Below are positions 44,191-44,565 of a stretch of DNA of 44,565 bases, piece by piece. Origin of the DNA: Campylobacterales bacterium (GTDB taxonomy: Bacteria > Campylobacterota > Campylobacteria > Campylobacterales > QNZT01). The DNA is taken from NCBI GenBank assembly GCA_027066435.1, contig JAMONX010000044.1:1-44565 (forward strand), in the 5' to 3' direction. The notes beneath the pieces are model-generated. The model worked only from the letters and a program-made list of their open reading frames with translations. It made no database searches and was not told the DNA's origin. The translations under genes were made by a program, and so were the position numbers. The number at the start of each line of letters is the position of its first letter. The first letter of the stretch is position 1.

Positions 44191-44565
44191 TCAACTAAGC
44201 CAAATCTTCTCAACCAAATCAAATAATAATTTATGTCTTTCTTCTATCTCATTTAATCCGTAATTACTATATGGTTTAAAATTCAAATTTGTATTTTTTA
44301 TAAAGTTATTAAATTCTACATTACTTTTATAATTATCCTCAATTAATGTTTGAGAAAATAATGTTCCATTTATATTATATGTATGTAACTTATCTTTATA
44401 AAGCTCATCGCCCGAAGAAATATTATCTTTTCCTTTTAATAACCTGAGTTCGACAACCTTCAAACCAACAAAAGCCCTTTAGAGTCGGTATTTGCAGTAT
44501 CATTTAAGATATAAGAGTTAAGTAAATCCCTATCATTTTGAGAAAAATTAATAGAAGGCTTCTTT
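44191..44565 (-). pseudogene. Frameshifted, edge-truncated gene of unknown function
   Basis: Two minus-strand frames read as one broken protein. From the window edge to 44460 a frame gives a segment with NFSQNDRDLLNSYILND and stops at TGA (44460-44462) after SKGLLLV. The next frame continues from 44463 with KVVELRLLKGKDN, to a stop at 44191, ending HKLLFDLVEKIWLS. Adding one T to the TTT at 44462-44464 would join them. The C-terminal pattern (YKDKLHTYN, then IEERHKLLFDLVEKIW) is weakly like the end of HNH/DUF1524-type nuclease proteins, but that is tentative. It may also be an intact gene with a sequencing error. Confidence 0.45.

Overview
The window is ordinary low-GC chromosome from a Campylobacterota (Epsilonproteobacteria) bacterium, most like the Sulfurimonas/Sulfuricurvum group. 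The evidence is gene content and order: fabZ-lpxA-clpX-mreB-mreC-carB in one run, ksgA-rnj-kdsD together, ribH-nusB-pyrF together, a dimeric dUTPase, a CiaB-family protein and a QueH-type epoxyqueuosine reductase. Genes are packed tightly, many with ATGA or TTGA stop/start overlaps, and TTG/GTG starts are common. No IS element, CRISPR array, riboswitch or rRNA was seen.

Region 1 (1-7.2 kb): 3'-truncated purB, an RluA-type pseudouridine synthase, then a minus-strand run: small outer-membrane protein, PfkB-family kinase, agmatine-deiminase-family enzyme, hisF, a short MTAN-like nucleosidase, rlmN and a 32-residue membrane microprotein. Three perfect copies of the bacterial centromere parS (TGTTTCACGTGAAACA) lie at 1875, 3508 and 4610, all inside coding sequence. 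This suggests the segment is a ParB loading zone in the origin-proximal half of the chromosome.

Region 2 (7.3-13.9 kb, plus strand): ksgA, rnj, kdsD, a RluB-type pseudouridine synthase, rarA and an HDAC-family deacetylase; RNA maturation and decay, envelope sugar synthesis and replication repair.

Region 3 (13.9-28.6 kb, minus strand): ApaH-like phosphatase, a secreted hypothetical, a minimal YrdC-like protein, carB, mreC, mreB, clpX, lpxA, fabZ, queH, bcp, an aldehyde dehydrogenase with a small Cys-containing partner, and a CiaB-family protein carrying an HEYGH metallopeptidase motif.

Region 4 (28.6-34.6 kb): a degenerate GGDEF plus PilZ-like protein, a lytic-transglycosylase-like/EI24/dUTPase set, a CitE-like lyase, ribH-nusB-pyrF and tRNA-Ser(GCU).

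Region 5 (34.6-44.6 kb) looks more accessory. It holds a repeat-bearing stretch after the tRNA, an alpha/beta-hydrolase lipoprotein, a 2029-residue cysteine-free autotransporter built of degenerate modules with an internal duplication, then a DUF779/acetaldehyde-dehydrogenase pair, an AT-rich gene-poor stretch and a frameshifted gene cut by the window edge.

The best candidates for something undescribed are the clustered intragenic parS sites, the CiaB-family protein read as a zinc peptidase, the modular autotransporter, and the recurrent pairing of aldehyde dehydrogenases with small Cys-rich proteins. All assignments come from motif reading without database searches.
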